This document shows, one piece after another, positions 1 to 9,754 of a DNA stretch of 64,000 nucleotides. The translations under genes and the position numbers were made by a program. The notes below the pieces were generated by a model that saw nothing but the letters and a program-made list of their open reading frames with translations, did no database searches and had not been told where the DNA came from. Source of the DNA: Rhizobium phaseoli (GTDB lineage Bacteria; Pseudomonadota; Alphaproteobacteria; Rhizobiales; Rhizobiaceae); NCBI RefSeq assembly GCF_010668805.1, contig NZ_WUFT01000008.1:62001-126000 (forward strand), given 5' to 3'. Position 1 is the first letter of the stretch. Each line of letters opens with the position of its first letter.

Positions 1-1403
1 TCGAACAAGTGGGCATAACGCCGCTCGACCGTCTTCAGCACGCCGACCAGCCGTTCGGCAAAGCTCGGCGTATCGGTAAAGCCCATCATGAAGGCGATGC
101 GCTTCAGGTCGGCATCGGTTTCCGGCAGCAGGTGGGTCTGCTCGTCGCGCACCATCTGGATGCGATGTTCGACATCGCGCAGGAACCAGTAGGCTTCGGT
201 CAGTTCGTCCCGCGTCTCGGCATCGATCCATTTCGCCTTGGTGAGTTCGCCGAGCGTCTCTTCCGTCGCCCGGCCGCGCAAGGCCGGCATGCGGCCGCCG
301 GCGATCAGCTGTTGCGTCTGAACGAAGAATTCGATCTCGCGGATGCCGCCGCGGCCGAGCTTGACGTTGTGGCCCTTGACCGCGATGGCGCCGTGACCCT
401 TGTGGGCGTGGATCTGCCGCTTGATCGAATGGATATCGGCGATCGCCGCATAATCGAGATATTTGCGGAAGACGAAAGGGGAAAGCCCGCGCAGGAAATC
501 GCCACCCGCCGCAAGGTCGCCGGCAACCGCACGCGCCTTGATGAACGCTGCCCGCTCCCAGTTCTGGCCCCTGCCCTCATAATAGATCATCGCCGCCTCG
601 ACCGGGATCGCCAGCGGCGTCGAGCCGGGATCGGGGCGCAATCTCAAATCGGTGCGGAAGACATAACCATCGGCCGTGCGCTCCTGCAGGATGCGCACCA
701 GCCGCCGCATCATCCGGGGAAAGATCTCGATCGCGTCATCCGGGTCGGGCACGATGCCCACCTCTTCATCGAAGAAGACGACGAGGTCGATATCGGAGGA
801 ATAGTTGAGTTCGCAGGCGCCGAGTTTGCCCATGCCGAGCACGATCAGCCCGGAGCCGTCGCTAGGCGACGCCGGATCCCGCAGCCGCAGCTTTCCGCCC
901 TCATGGGCCGACAGCAGCAGGTGGTCGATTGCCGCCGCGACCGAAGCTTCGGCAAGCTCGCTCAGCCAAGCCGTCGTCGCCCGCCCGTCGAATATCCGCG
1001 AGAGATCGGCGAGTGCGACAAGGAAGGCGACCTTCCGCTTGATGATGCGCAGCCTGCTCATCACCGCCGATTCCGCCGGTGCGCCCCCCTCGCCGTCCGG
1101 CCGCCAGCAATCGCGCGCCTCGGCGACCAGCGCCTCGATTTGCGGCTCCAGCGGCTGGCTGATGGCGCCAGCGAGGACGGCAGGGTCGAGATTGGCGATT
1201 TCGCGCAGGTAAGGTGACAGCGTCAGCGCCGCGGCGATGAAATCGCGCAGCGGGCCGTCGGTCTTCAGCATCGCAGCCACCGACGGCTCTTGTCTGCCGG
1301 CCTCCTGGAGGTCGGCCAGCGCCAGCTTCAGCTCCGTCTGGCTCAGCGGACGCAACAGCCCTTCGGCCACATCCTTCAGGCCATGCGTCGATTTCGTCAG
1401 CAT
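1..1403 (-). CDS. glnE: Bifunctional glutamine synthetase adenylyltransferase/deadenylase, N-terminal part (3' end outside window)
   Basis: GlnE attaches AMP to and removes it from glutamine synthetase in response to PII signalling, tuning ammonia assimilation in the cytoplasm. Reading leftward from the ATG at 1403, about 467 codons are present and the frame stays open to the window edge, so roughly half of a typical ~950-980 residue protein is visible. The protein starts MLTKSTHGLKDVAEG. The nucleotidyltransferase signature GMGKLGACELNYSSDIDL (around 780-850) carries the metal-binding D-x-D of the first, deadenylylating domain. The helical linker follows (KGHNVKLGRGGIREIEFF region). The 137-bp gap to the upstream kinase gene leaves room for its own promoter, though co-transcription with the two-component genes is possible. 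Identification is firm; the truncation is only due to the window edge. Confidence 0.95.
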   Translation of the reverse strand, partial: MLTKSTHGLKDVAEGLLRPLSQTELKLALADLQEAGRQEPSVAAMLKTDGPLRDFIAAALTLSPYLREIANLDPAVLAGAISQPLEPQIEALVAEARDCWRPDGEGGAPAESAVMSRLRIIKRKVAFLVALADLSRIFDGRATTAWLSELAEASVAAAIDHLLLSAHEGGKLRLRDPASPSDGSGLIVLGMGKLGACELNYSSDIDLVVFFDEEVGIVPDPDDAIEIFPRMMRRLVRILQERTADGYVFRTDLRLRPDPGSTPLAIPVEAAMIYYEGRGQNWERAAFIKARAVAGDLAAGGDFLRGLSPFVFRKYLDYAAIADIHSIKRQIHAHKGHGAIAVKGHNVKLGRGGIREIEFFVQTQQLIAGGRMPALRGRATEETLGELTKAKWIDAETRDELTEAYWFLRDVEHRIQMVRDEQTHLLPETDADLKRIAFMMGFTDTPSFAERLVGVLKTVERRYAHLF

Positions 1404-1540
1404 GCGCTCTCCCTGCCTTTTGAGCGGAAGAAAACGGCCACATGGAATCGCAAACCGTCTGCTTCGATCGGAATTAAACTAGGGTCTTGGCGCCAAACAG
1501 CCAATACGCGATTCAGCCGATGGTCATTCGGCAGAAGAGT

Positions 1541-2950
1541 TCAGGCCGCCTTGGCCGGAAAAATCATGCTGACGGTCAAGCCGCGCTGTCCGGGCCTGTC
1601 GGGATCGGTATCGGAGAGCTCCAGCCGGCCGTTGTGCAGCTCCATCACCGCTTCCACCAGCGAAAGGCCGAGCCCCGTGCCGGGCTTCGAACGGCTTTCG
1701 TCGAGGCGGACGAAGCGCTTCACCACGTCGTCGCGCCGTTCGGCGGGAACGCCCGGTCCGTGGTCGGCCACCGAAAGGCAGATGCCATCCGGGCGGCGGG
1801 CAAGCTTCAGCGACACTGTGCCCGCCCCTTGGGTATCGGAGGAATATTTGATGGCATTGTCGAGCAGATTGAAGATCGCCTGGCCGATCAGCTCACGATT
1901 GCCCTGCACTTCGACACCCGGTTCGACGCTGGCGCTGAGGCCGAGCCCGGCTTCCTCGGCCGCCGGTTCGTAAAGCTCGGCGCTGTCGGAGACGATCGCC
2001 GAAAGCTCTACCGGCGACATCTCGGCCGCCACCGATCCAGCCTCGACGCGGGAAATCATCAACAGGGCGTTGAAGGTGCGGATCAGCTGGTCCGATTCGG
2101 AAATAATGCCTTCAAGCGCTCCCCGCCGCGTCTCGCCATCCGCGATATCGAGTGCATCGGCCGCCTTGTTGCGCAGCCGCGTCAGCGGCGTCTTGAGATC
2201 GTGGGCGATATTGTCGGAGACCTGCCGCAGGCCCTCGTTCAGCTTCTCGATGCGCTCCAGCATGGTATTCAAAGACATGGACAGCCGGTCGAACTCATCG
2301 CCGGAGCCACCGACCGGCAGGCGCTGCGACAGGTCGCCGGCCATGATCTTCTTGCTCGCATCCGACATGCGGTCGATGCGTTTCAGCGCATTGCGGCCGA
2401 TGGCGAACCAGATGATGATGGCGCCGAGCCCCATGATCGCCAAGGCCACCATCAGCGCCTGGCGCACCAGGAGACGGAAACGCTCGGGATCGCCAAGGTC
2501 GCGGCCGATCAGGATTCTAAGCCCGTTGTCGAGAACGAAGATATTGGCGATCGCCTTGTGGCGGCGCTCGACGCCGCTGTCGGTATAGCGTTGATAGATG
2601 AAAGACGCGGACGTCCAGCCGATTTCCTCGAAAACACCAGGCTGCACCGAGGCGACGTTGCCGGCGAGAATATCGCCCGAGGGGCCGGCGATGATGTAGA
2701 GATTGGCGCCCGGCTGGCGGGCGCGCCGCTCCATGGTGCGCAGGAGAAGGTTCATGCCGCCAGTGTCATAGGCGCGCTGTACCTGCTCCACCTCCTGCTT
2801 GACGGCATCGCGGATCTGGCCGGTCAGCAGCCGTTCCGACATCGCCGTCACATAGAAGACGAGCGTCGCGGCGCAGATGGCGAAAAGCAGGATATAGAGT
2901 GCCGAAAGGCGGACTGCGGTGGACTTGAAGAGAACCCTGAAGCGGCTCAT
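1541..2950 (-). CDS. Two-component sensor histidine kinase, HAMP type
   Basis: This is a 469-residue membrane sensor kinase. It has a transmembrane segment near residues 13-36, a periplasmic sensor region to about 160, a second transmembrane segment near 165-186 and a HAMP linker. The H-box is SDNIAHDLKTPLTRLRNK with the phospho-acceptor at His250. The C-terminal ATPase has the N-box NLLDNAIKYSS and the G-boxes DHGPGVP and GTGLGLSL. Its start codon overlaps the stop of the response regulator gene at 2947-2950 (ATGA), so the two are translationally coupled and form a cognate pair. The signal is unknown. Adjacency to degP suggests an envelope-related stimulus, but that is inference only. Confidence 0.93.
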   Translation of the reverse strand: MSRFRVLFKSTAVRLSALYILLFAICAATLVFYVTAMSERLLTGQIRDAVKQEVEQVQRAYDTGGMNLLLRTMERRARQPGANLYIIAGPSGDILAGNVASVQPGVFEEIGWTSASFIYQRYTDSGVERRHKAIANIFVLDNGLRILIGRDLGDPERFRLLVRQALMVALAIMGLGAIIIWFAIGRNALKRIDRMSDASKKIMAGDLSQRLPVGGSGDEFDRLSMSLNTMLERIEKLNEGLRQVSDNIAHDLKTPLTRLRNKAADALDIADGETRRGALEGIISESDQLIRTFNALLMISRVEAGSVAAEMSPVELSAIVSDSAELYEPAAEEAGLGLSASVEPGVEVQGNRELIGQAIFNLLDNAIKYSSDTQGAGTVSLKLARRPDGICLSVADHGPGVPAERRDDVVKRFVRLDESRSKPGTGLGLSLVEAVMELHNGRLELSDTDPDRPGQRGLTVSMIFPAKAA

Positions 2951-3693
2951 CCCTCGTCCTTGATCATGTACCCCGCGCCCCTGATGGTCTTCAGGAGCGG
3001 CTGGCTATAGTCCTTCTCGATCTTCGCGCGCAGACGCGAGACGTGGACGTCGATGACATTGGTTTGCGGGTCGAAGTGATAGTCCCAGACGTTTTCAAGC
3101 AGCATGGTGCGGGTCACCACCTGGCCGGCGTTCTTCATCAGATATTCGAGCAGGCGAAATTCGCGCGGCTGCAGCAGGATCTCCTTGCCGCCGCGGCGCA
3201 CCTCGTGGGACAGCCGGTCGAGTTCGAGGTCGGCGACGCGATAGACGACGTCCTGATCCGGCGTGCCCTTGCGGCGGCCGAGCACCTCGACACGGGCCAG
3301 CAGCTCGCTGAAGGCATAGGGCTTCGGCAGGTAATCGTCGCCGCCGGCACGAAGTCCGGTGACGCGGTCATCGACCTGGCCGAGCGCCGAGAGAATGAGG
3401 ACCGGCGTATGGATCGCCTTGCGGCGCAGCTCGCTGATGACGGAGAGACCGTCGCGGCGCGGCAGCATACGGTCGATGACGATGACGTCGTAGGTATTTT
3501 CCGACCCCATGAACAGGCCGGCCTCGCCGTCGCTGGCGTGATCGGCAACGATACCCGCCTCGCGAAAGGCTTTCGTGAGGTAGACCGCGGCTTCGAGATC
3601 ATCTTCGATGATGAGAATCTTCATGCGGCCGACATTACCCACCGGCTGCGTTTCGGCAAGGCTCAAAGCATCTTCCTGCGGGGCGGCGCTCAT
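2947..3693 (-). CDS. Two-component response regulator, OmpR/PhoB type
   Basis: This DNA-binding response regulator of about 248 residues has a receiver domain (from MKILIIEDD; phospho-acceptor Asp74 in VIVIDRMLP; conserved Lys in LPKPYAF) and a winged-helix effector domain (LEYLMKNAGQVVTRTMLLE and the terminal RGAGYMIKDEG). The ATG at 3693 is preferred because AAGG lies about nine bases upstream. An ATG at 3702 is too close to that site, and an ATG at 3624, exactly at the start of the receiver domain, has no ribosome-binding site. The N-terminal extension before the receiver is therefore about 23 residues, which is unusual for the family. It overlaps the kinase gene by four bases and lies downstream of degP behind a hairpin. 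Confidence 0.9.
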   Translation of the reverse strand: MSAAPQEDALSLAETQPVGNVGRMKILIIEDDLEAAVYLTKAFREAGIVADHASDGEAGLFMGSENTYDVIVIDRMLPRRDGLSVISELRRKAIHTPVLILSALGQVDDRVTGLRAGGDDYLPKPYAFSELLARVEVLGRRKGTPDQDVVYRVADLELDRLSHEVRRGGKEILLQPREFRLLEYLMKNAGQVVTRTMLLENVWDYHFDPQTNVIDVHVSRLRAKIEKDYSQPLLKTIRGAGYMIKDEG

Positions 3694-3723
3694 CGCGATC
3701 ATCCTTCAAAGGTCAGAAGAATT

Positions 3724-3753
3724 GAGCCGCGCGGATTTTCATCCGCACGGCTC
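3724..3753 (-). terminator. Hairpin downstream of degP
   Basis: A 13-bp stem with one G-U pair and a four-base loop (GAGCCGTGCGGAT, GAAA, then the complement) follows the degP stop by 17 bases on the minus strand. The uridine tract on the minus strand is weak (AATTCTTCT), while a T-rich run sits on the plus side. It may terminate degP transcription or protect its 3' end while allowing read-through into the two-component genes. Confidence 0.6.
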
Positions 3754-3769
3754 CTGTTTTCTTAAAGGA

Positions 3770-5353
3770 TCAGCCCTGGCCGTTGATCGGAAGGGCGACG
3801 AAGCGGCTTCCTTCACCGGACTGGATCTGGAAGAGCGCGCGGGTGCGGCCGTCCTTCTTGGCCTGGTTCAGCACCTTGACGACATCGGCGGGGCTGGAAA
3901 CCTCCTGGTTGTTGACCGAGGTGATCTTTTCACCTTCCTTGATGCCCTTGTCGGCGGCGTCGGAGTCCGGGTCGATGCCGGTAATCGCCAGGCCCTTGCC
4001 ATCATCGGAAGGACCGACCGTCAGGCCGAGATCGGCAAGCGCCTTTTCGGAAGCCGGTGCCTCGGGCTGCTGCGGCTGGCTGTTGTCATCGGCGGACGCG
4101 TCCTTCTGGTCGGCCGGCAGCGTGCCGAGTTCGACGGTGAGAGGCTGGGCCTTGCCGGCGCGCCAGACCGAAAGCTCGACCTTGCTGCCCGGCTGCATCG
4201 CACCGATGCGGCGGCTGAGGTCACGCGCATCCTTGATCGTTTCACCGTTCAGCGCGGTAACGACGTCGCCGGCCTTCATGCCGGCCTTGTCACCCGGAGA
4301 TCCGGCCTGCGGGGCGACGACAAGGGCGCCGCTCGGCTCGGAAAGGCCGATGGATTCCGCGATGTCCTTAGTCACCGGCTGGATCTGGACGCCCAGCCAA
4401 CCGCGGGAAACCTGGCCGTCCTTCATCAGATCGGCAACGACATCCTTGGCGGTCGAGGCGGGAATGGCGAAGGCGATGCCGACGCTGCCGCCCGACGGCG
4501 AGAAGATCGCGGTGTTGATGCCGACGACTTCGCCACTGAGATTAAAGGTTGGACCGCCGGAATTGCCGCGGTTCACGGCGGCATCCACCTGCAGGTAATC
4601 GTCGTATGGACCGGAACCGATATCGCGGCCGCGGGCCGAGACGATGCCGGCCGTGACCGTGCCGCCGAGGCCGAACGGGTTGCCGACGGCAACGACCCAG
4701 TCGCCGACGCGGACGTTATTGTCGTCCGCCCAGTTGACGTAGGTGAACTTCTTGCCCTTGCCGTCGACCTTCAAGACGGCGAGGTCGGTGCGCGGATCCT
4801 TGCCGATCAGTTTGGCATCGAGCTCGGTGCCGTCATTCATGACGGCGACGAAGGCCTGGCCATCGGAAACGACGTGGTTGTTGGTGACGATGTAACCGTC
4901 CTCGGAGATGAAGAAGCCGGACCCTTGAGCGACCGGACGCAGACGGCCCTTGCCATTCGGGCCATTCGGGCCGCCCGGGCCGTTCTGGCCAAAGCGCCGC
5001 TGATGGCCCTGCTGATCATTTGGGTCCTGGCCGCCGAACTGCTTGAAGAAGCGCTTCAGCGGATGATCATCGGGAAGATCGTCGAAGCCGCGGCCTTCGA
5101 GGGAGAAGCCATCATTGTCAGAGACCGGATTGACGCGGTTTTCGACACGAACGGAAACCACGGCCGGCGAAACGGCGTCGACGACATTGGCGAAGCTCGG
5201 GACAGCAGGTGCTTGAACCTTGACTGCTTCGGCATAAGACCGGGTGATTTCGAGCGGAACGCCGGTTGCAAGCACAGCGGCTGCGATACCGGCGACGGTA
5301 GAAGCCTTGAGCACAGTGGCGAGGGACAGACGTCCGTTGAAATTCTTGAGCAT
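3770..5353 (-). CDS. degP: Periplasmic serine protease/chaperone DegP (HtrA family)
   Basis: DegP degrades or refolds misfolded periplasmic proteins. The 527-residue product has a hydrophobic N-terminus consistent with Sec export (cleavage plausible near residue 42), then the trypsin-like domain with an intact triad: His160 in TNNHVV, Asp190 in RTDLAVLKV and Ser265 in RGNSGGP. Two PDZ domains follow (roughly 305-395 and 430-520), separated by an acidic, Gln/Pro-rich linker. A glycine/asparagine-rich low-complexity insert lies before the protease domain (about 108-135), in the region of the DegP LA loop. It sits between the ccm operon and a two-component pair, with 170 bp upstream for a promoter. 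No clear sigma-E or RpoH box was found. Confidence 0.95.
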   Translation of the reverse strand: MLKNFNGRLSLATVLKASTVAGIAAAVLATGVPLEITRSYAEAVKVQAPAVPSFANVVDAVSPAVVSVRVENRVNPVSDNDGFSLEGRGFDDLPDDHPLKRFFKQFGGQDPNDQQGHQRRFGQNGPGGPNGPNGKGRLRPVAQGSGFFISEDGYIVTNNHVVSDGQAFVAVMNDGTELDAKLIGKDPRTDLAVLKVDGKGKKFTYVNWADDNNVRVGDWVVAVGNPFGLGGTVTAGIVSARGRDIGSGPYDDYLQVDAAVNRGNSGGPTFNLSGEVVGINTAIFSPSGGSVGIAFAIPASTAKDVVADLMKDGQVSRGWLGVQIQPVTKDIAESIGLSEPSGALVVAPQAGSPGDKAGMKAGDVVTALNGETIKDARDLSRRIGAMQPGSKVELSVWRAGKAQPLTVELGTLPADQKDASADDNSQPQQPEAPASEKALADLGLTVGPSDDGKGLAITGIDPDSDAADKGIKEGEKITSVNNQEVSSPADVVKVLNQAKKDGRTRALFQIQSGEGSRFVALPINGQG

Positions 5354-5523
5354 TGGAGCACCTTCTCTTGTTCTTAAATCTTCAGACCGGCGGCGCCGGA
5401 TCAGTCGATGAATGAAGATATAGGACGCCGCACCTTACTGCGAACTGTCCGGCCAATGAAAAATTGGTAATGTATGAGAATGCTTGGCCCGGTCGCGGCG
5501 GACGATTGCCGTCGGCGAGCTGC

Positions 5524-5979
5524 TTACTTTTTCAGAAGCTCGCTCAACTTCGCCTGTTCGTCGGCCGTCAGCTTGCTTCCCGTCGGCTTGCCGGCCCTTT
5601 TGCGGGCAAAGACCAGCAATGACAGCCCGCCGGCGAGCACCAGCAGCGCCGGGGCGCCCCAGAGCAGGCCCGTCTTCATGGTGAATCGTGGTTTCAGCAG
5701 CACGAACTCGCCGTAGCGCGAGACGATATAGTTCAGTACCTCATCATCACTGTCGCCGTCGGTGATGCGCTCGCGCACCAGCAGGCGCAGATCCTTGGCG
5801 AGATCGGCATTGGAATCGTCGATCGACTGATTCTGGCAGACCATACAGCGCAGTTCCGCCGAAAGGCCTCGCGCCCGCGCCTCCAGCGCCGGATCGGCCA
5901 GCACCTCGTCGGGATTGACGGCGAAGGCCGGCGCGGCCATCAGCATCAAAGCCAAAGCCAGGAGGAGACGCCGCATCAT
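5524..5979 (-). CDS. ccmH: Cytochrome c-type biogenesis protein CcmH (CycL)
   Basis: CcmH is the thiol-redox component that reduces the haem-attachment cysteines of apocytochrome c at the outer face of the inner membrane. The 151-residue product has a signal peptide ([20 protein letters not shown]), the diagnostic [10 protein letters not shown] motif with Cys45 and Cys48, and a C-terminal transmembrane helix near residues 100-122, which matches short, single-domain CcmH proteins. The start overlaps the ccmF stop (5976-5979), indicating coupled translation. It is the last gene of the ccmIEFH operon, an order seen in other rhizobia as cycHJKL. Confidence 0.95.
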   Translation of the reverse strand: MMRRLLLALALMLMAAPAFAVNPDEVLADPALEARARGLSAELRCMVCQNQSIDDSNADLAKDLRLLVRERITDGDSDDEVLNYIVSRYGEFVLLKPRFTMKTGLLWGAPALLVLAGGLSLLVFARKRAGKPTGSKLTADEQAKLSELLKK

Positions 5980-7973
5980 TCCGCCGGCTCCATTGCAGGC
6001 GTTGCCGGCTTTGCGGCCTTCGCCTTCCTGCGCGGGGCGCCGACGCGCAGGCGCCGGTCGCTGAGCGAAACGAGGCCGCCAAAGGCCATCAGCACCGCTC
6101 CACCCCAGATGCAGAGGATGAACGGCTTCCACCAGATGCGCACGACGATGCCGCCGTCCTTGGTGGCGTCACCCAATGAGACGTAGAGCTGGCTGAGGCC
6201 GAAGGTCAGGATGCCCGCTTCGGTCGTCGGCATCTGGCGGGCGGTGTAGAGTCGTTTGGCCGACCAGGTATCGGCAACCGCGATACCGGCGCGACGGATG
6301 GTGAAGTGGCCGCGCTCCTCGGTATAGTTCGGCCCGGTCGCCGGCTGCATGCCGTCGAAATGCAGGCTGTACCCGCCGGCATCGGTGGTCTCACCAGGCT
6401 TCATCTCGATCACATGTTCGGTCTGAAACGTCGTCACCGCGACGATGCCGAGCACGGTGACGCCGAGCCCGGCATGGGCAAGGGCGGTGCCGAAGGCCGA
6501 ACGCGGCAGGCCGGTCAGACGGCGCCAGGCGATATTGCCCGCCACCTTGCCGATGCCGGCGCGATACCAGAGATCGGCAGCAGCACCCAGAACCAGGAAC
6601 AGCCCGGCGGCCAATCCGAGCACGGAAAGTACCGGGCCGCCATGTTGGAGATAGAAGAAGACCACCGCAGCAGTGAAGGCGAGACCGGCAACGACATAGA
6701 GCCGCTGCAAGGCGCCGAGCAGATCGCCGCGCTTCCAGGCAAGCAGCGGTCCAAACGGCACGACAACGATCAGCGGCGCCATCAGCAGGCCGAAGGTCAG
6801 GTTGAAGAAGGGCGGCCCGACAGAGATCTTGTCGCCGGTCAGCGTCTCCAGCAGCAGCGGATAGAGCGTGCCTGTGAGAACCGTGCCGCAGGCAACCGTC
6901 AGGATCAGATTGTTGACGACCAGCGCGCCCTCGCGCGAAATCGGCGCAAACAGCCCGCCGGCCGAAAGCTTCGGCGCGCGAAAGGCAAACAGTGACAGCG
7001 CACCGCCGATGAAAATCAGCAGGATGCAGAGAATGAAGACGCCGCGGGAGGGATCGCTGGCAAAGGCATGCACCGAGGTCAGCACGCCGGAGCGCACCAG
7101 GAAGGTGCCCATTAGCGACAGTGAGAAGGTGAGGATGGCAAGCAGCACCGTCCAGATCTTCAGCGCCTCGCGCTTTTCCATGACGAGGGCGGAATGCAGC
7201 AATGCGGTGCCGGCGAGCCACGGCATGAAGGAGGCGTTTTCCACCGGGTCCCAGAACCACCAGCCGCCCCAGCCGAGTTCGTAGTAGGCCCAGTAGGAAC
7301 CCATGGCGATGCCGAGCGTCAGACATGTCCAGGCGGCCAGCGTCCACGGCCGCACCCAGCGGGCCCAGGCGGCGTCGATGCGCCCTTCGAGGAGTGCTGC
7401 AACCGCAAAGGAAAAGCAGACGGAAAAGCCGACATAACCGAGATAAAGCAGCGGCGGGTGGATCGCCAGACCGACATCCTGCAGGACAGGATTGAGATCG
7501 CGGCCCTCGGCCGGCGCAGGATCGAGACGCAGAAACGGATTGGAGGTCAACAGGATGAACAGCGTGAAGGCGACCGAAATCCAGGCCTGCACGGCCAATA
7601 CATTGGCCTTCAGCGTCTCCGGCAGATTGCGGCCGAAGACGGCGACCAGCGCGCTGAACAGCGTCAGGATCAACAGCCAGAGCATCATCGATCCCTCGTG
7701 ATTGCCCCAGACGCCGGAATATTTGTAGATCAGCGGCACCAGCGAATGCGAATTCTCCCAGACGTTCTCGACCGAGAAATCCGAGACGACATGGGCATAG
7801 GTGAGCACGCCGAAGGAGAAGGCGACAAGCGCAAACATCGCCAGCGAACCGACCGTCGCCACATCCATCATCGCCCGGTCGCGGCGACGGGCTCCGATCA
7901 CCGGCACGATGGAAAGGGTGAGCGCCGTTGCCAGCGCCAGCACCAGCGCGTAATGGCCGATCTCGATGATCAT
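5976..7973 (-). CDS. ccmF: Cytochrome c haem lyase subunit CcmF (CycK)
   Basis: CcmF is the polytopic inner-membrane protein that, with CcmH and CcmI, transfers haem from holo-CcmE to apocytochrome c. The 665-residue product has many hydrophobic segments and the tryptophan-rich WWD haem-handling motif [16 protein letters not shown], plus conserved histidines in [11 protein letters not shown] and in [16 protein letters not shown]. The ATG at 7973 is chosen because it overlaps the ccmE stop (7970-7973) and gives the standard N-terminus. The C-terminus is lysine/alanine/proline rich and overlaps the start of ccmH. Confidence 0.96.
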   Translation of the reverse strand: MIIEIGHYALVLALATALTLSIVPVIGARRRDRAMMDVATVGSLAMFALVAFSFGVLTYAHVVSDFSVENVWENSHSLVPLIYKYSGVWGNHEGSMMLWLLILTLFSALVAVFGRNLPETLKANVLAVQAWISVAFTLFILLTSNPFLRLDPAPAEGRDLNPVLQDVGLAIHPPLLYLGYVGFSVCFSFAVAALLEGRIDAAWARWVRPWTLAAWTCLTLGIAMGSYWAYYELGWGGWWFWDPVENASFMPWLAGTALLHSALVMEKREALKIWTVLLAILTFSLSLMGTFLVRSGVLTSVHAFASDPSRGVFILCILLIFIGGALSLFAFRAPKLSAGGLFAPISREGALVVNNLILTVACGTVLTGTLYPLLLETLTGDKISVGPPFFNLTFGLLMAPLIVVVPFGPLLAWKRGDLLGALQRLYVVAGLAFTAAVVFFYLQHGGPVLSVLGLAAGLFLVLGAAADLWYRAGIGKVAGNIAWRRLTGLPRSAFGTALAHAGLGVTVLGIVAVTTFQTEHVIEMKPGETTDAGGYSLHFDGMQPATGPNYTEERGHFTIRRAGIAVADTWSAKRLYTARQMPTTEAGILTFGLSQLYVSLGDATKDGGIVVRIWWKPFILCIWGGAVLMAFGGLVSLSDRRLRVGAPRRKAKAAKPATPAMEPAE

Positions 7974-8458
7974 TGCGTCGCCTTCACTTCCTGGGCTTGA
8001 CCTTCCTTCGCTGGGCCTTGGCCTTCTTTCCACAGCCCCTGCTGCTTCAGCCTGTCGGCCACGTCCTTCGGCATATAGGTCTCGTCATGCTTGGCAAGCA
8101 CAGTATCGGCAACGAAGACGTCGGTCCCTGATGCAAACATGCCTTCGGTAACGACGCCCTGGCCTTCGCGGAAGAGATCGGGAAGAATGCCGGTATATTT
8201 CACTTTCACGGCATTGGCGCTGCCGTCGGTGACGGCAAATTCCACGGTCGAGCCGGTGCCGCGCACAACGCTGCCTTCGCCGACCAGGCCGCCGAGCCGG
8301 ATGCGGGTTTCCGGCGCCACCGGCGTCTTCGCCAGATCGGCCGGCATATAGAAATAAGCGACCGACTGGCTGAAGGCGAACATCACCAGCAACACGGCGG
8401 CGGCAATGAAGCCCATGCCGCCCGCGATCACCGCCAGGCGCTTCTGCTTGCGCGTCAT
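7970..8458 (-). CDS. ccmE: Periplasmic haem chaperone CcmE (CycJ)
   Basis: CcmE binds haem covalently in the periplasm and hands it to CcmF. The 162-residue protein has an N-terminal signal anchor (about residues 8-30), an OB-fold beta-barrel, and the haem-binding His124 in [10 protein letters not shown] with Tyr128 as the expected partner. The tail is Gln/Glu/Lys rich and flexible, as in homologues. Both ends overlap the neighbouring genes by four bases, so the operon is tightly coupled. Confidence 0.96.
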   Translation of the reverse strand: MTRKQKRLAVIAGGMGFIAAAVLLVMFAFSQSVAYFYMPADLAKTPVAPETRIRLGGLVGEGSVVRGTGSTVEFAVTDGSANAVKVKYTGILPDLFREGQGVVTEGMFASGTDVFVADTVLAKHDETYMPKDVADRLKQQGLWKEGQGPAKEGQAQEVKATQ

Positions 8459-9672
8459 TGCATCATTCCTTCCGTGGCGATGCCGAGTTCCTTGGCCAGT
8501 GCCAGCAACTGCCTGCCCTGCTCGCCAGCCGGCGGAAAGGCCGCAAGCCCGCGCTTCAGCGCACCGGCAGCGCGATCCTTATCGTTCAATACGGCGTAAG
8601 AGCGGACGAGCCGCATCCATCCCTCGAAATTGTTCGGATCCTCGCTCAGCTTGGCATCGAGGCTCGCGACCATGCCGCGGATCATCTGCTGCCGGTCGCC
8701 AGCGCTCATGTTGTCCGCCGCCGCCACATCCTGCTGCGTGGGATTGCCGGGGGCAGCCTGATTGGCGCCCGGGGCAGCCTGATTGGCGCCCGGGGCAGCC
8801 TGATTGGCGCCCGGGGCAGCCGGGGTAATCGGAGCAGCTTGATCGGGAACTGCCGGCGCGCCGCCATTCAAGGCGATATGCTGGTTGACCAGCGGCAGCC
8901 AGGGCGCATCGGCCGGCGATTGTTTTGCCAGCGTCTCGAAGGCCTGGCGCGCCTCATCGGGCCGTTCCGCCTGCTCCATGCTGAACGCAATGTAAAAGCG
9001 GGCGCGAGGATTGTCGGGTTGCAGCGTCAGCGATTGTTCCAGCACTTGGCGCGTCTCCTCCGTCACGACGCCGTCGGAGATCGCCATCAGTGTCTCCGCC
9101 AGGCCGTCGAGCCGGGCCGGACTTGGGCCGAGAAGCCGGATGGCATTGCGATAGGCCACTTGCGCATCGTTCACGCGCATCGTGCGGACATAGATTGGCG
9201 CCAGCACGTCCCAGCCCTTGCCGTCATCGGGATTCTGCGCCAGGTGCCGTTCCGCCTTGGTGATCAGCACAGCCATATCGTTGCCGGGATTTTCCAGCCG
9301 CGCTTCCAGCGGCTGCGAGGGCAGGTCCGGTCTGCCCGTCGTCAAATAAAAACAGAGCCCGAGAACTGGCAGGACCAGCAGCACGAAGGCCTCGGTGAAA
9401 CGGTGATGTCGCGCGGGTTTCGGCGTTTCTTCCAGTTCATCAGCAGAGACGGCGATCAGCCGCCGGCCGATTTCGGCCCTGGCGTAATCAGCTTCTTCAG
9501 GCGTGATCAGCCCGCCATTGAGATCGCGGTCGAGTTCGCGCAGTTGGTCGCGGTAGACTGCCGCCTCGCCCGCGCGGATGTCCTCCGCCGCCTTCGCTCC
9601 GCGCAGAAGGGGGTAGAGCAGGATGACGGCGACGACTGCCGTCAGAACGGCAACGAGAATCCAGAACAGCAT
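8455..9672 (-). CDS. ccmI: Cytochrome c biogenesis protein CcmI (CycH), TPR apocytochrome chaperone
   Basis: CcmI holds the C-terminus of apocytochrome c and presents it to the haem lyase. The 405-residue product starts at [16 protein letters not shown], has two transmembrane helices (about 1-20 and 95-113) flanking a cytoplasmic leucine-zipper-like loop, then periplasmic TPR repeats (for example the stretch around [20 protein letters not shown]). A linker made of three seven-residue repeats (NQAAPGA type) separates the TPR part from the C-terminal domain and comes from a 21-bp tandem repeat. It is the first gene of the ccmIEFH operon. The start at 9672 is chosen over upstream in-frame ATGs because it begins the first membrane helix. 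Confidence 0.94.
   Translation of the reverse strand: MLFWILVAVLTAVVAVILLYPLLRGAKAAEDIRAGEAAVYRDQLRELDRDLNGGLITPEEADYARAEIGRRLIAVSADELEETPKPARHHRFTEAFVLLVLPVLGLCFYLTTGRPDLPSQPLEARLENPGNDMAVLITKAERHLAQNPDDGKGWDVLAPIYVRTMRVNDAQVAYRNAIRLLGPSPARLDGLAETLMAISDGVVTEETRQVLEQSLTLQPDNPRARFYIAFSMEQAERPDEARQAFETLAKQSPADAPWLPLVNQHIALNGGAPAVPDQAAPITPAAPGANQAAPGANQAAPGANQAAPGNPTQQDVAAADNMSAGDRQQMIRGMVASLDAKLSEDPNNFEGWMRLVRSYAVLNDKDRAAGALKRGLAAFPPAGEQGRQLLALAKELGIATEGMMQ
8752..8814. repeat. 21-bp tandem repeat, three copies, inside ccmI
   Basis: The unit GGCAGCCTGATTGGCGCCCG plus one G occurs three times with no difference, followed by a partial fourth copy to about 8821. It encodes an Ala/Pro/Gly/Asn/Gln linker and adds 7 residues per unit, so copy number change is frame-neutral. 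Confidence 0.95.
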
Positions 9673-9754
9673 ATTCGCCCAAATACGTGAAGCGCGCCGC
9701 CATTCCAACTGCCAAAGCCGGAATGACGAAGATTTGAGCCGCAACTCACCAGAT

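Noticed and set aside
9..1217. Long rightward open frame opposite glnE
   Set aside because: It is the mirror of the glnE coding sequence. The leftward frame carries the GlnE nucleotidyltransferase motif, and the rightward product has no recognisable fold and an Arg/His-rich composition.
5354..5523. Heat-shock (RpoH) or sigma-E promoter in front of degP
   Set aside because: A CCTATAT -10-like hexamer is present, but no CTTGAA-type -35 element lies at the right distance, so I did not list a promoter.
8458..9690. Rightward 410-codon frame opposite ccmI
   Set aside because: The ccmI frame has the expected membrane helices, TPR repeats and operon overlaps; the opposite frame has none of these.
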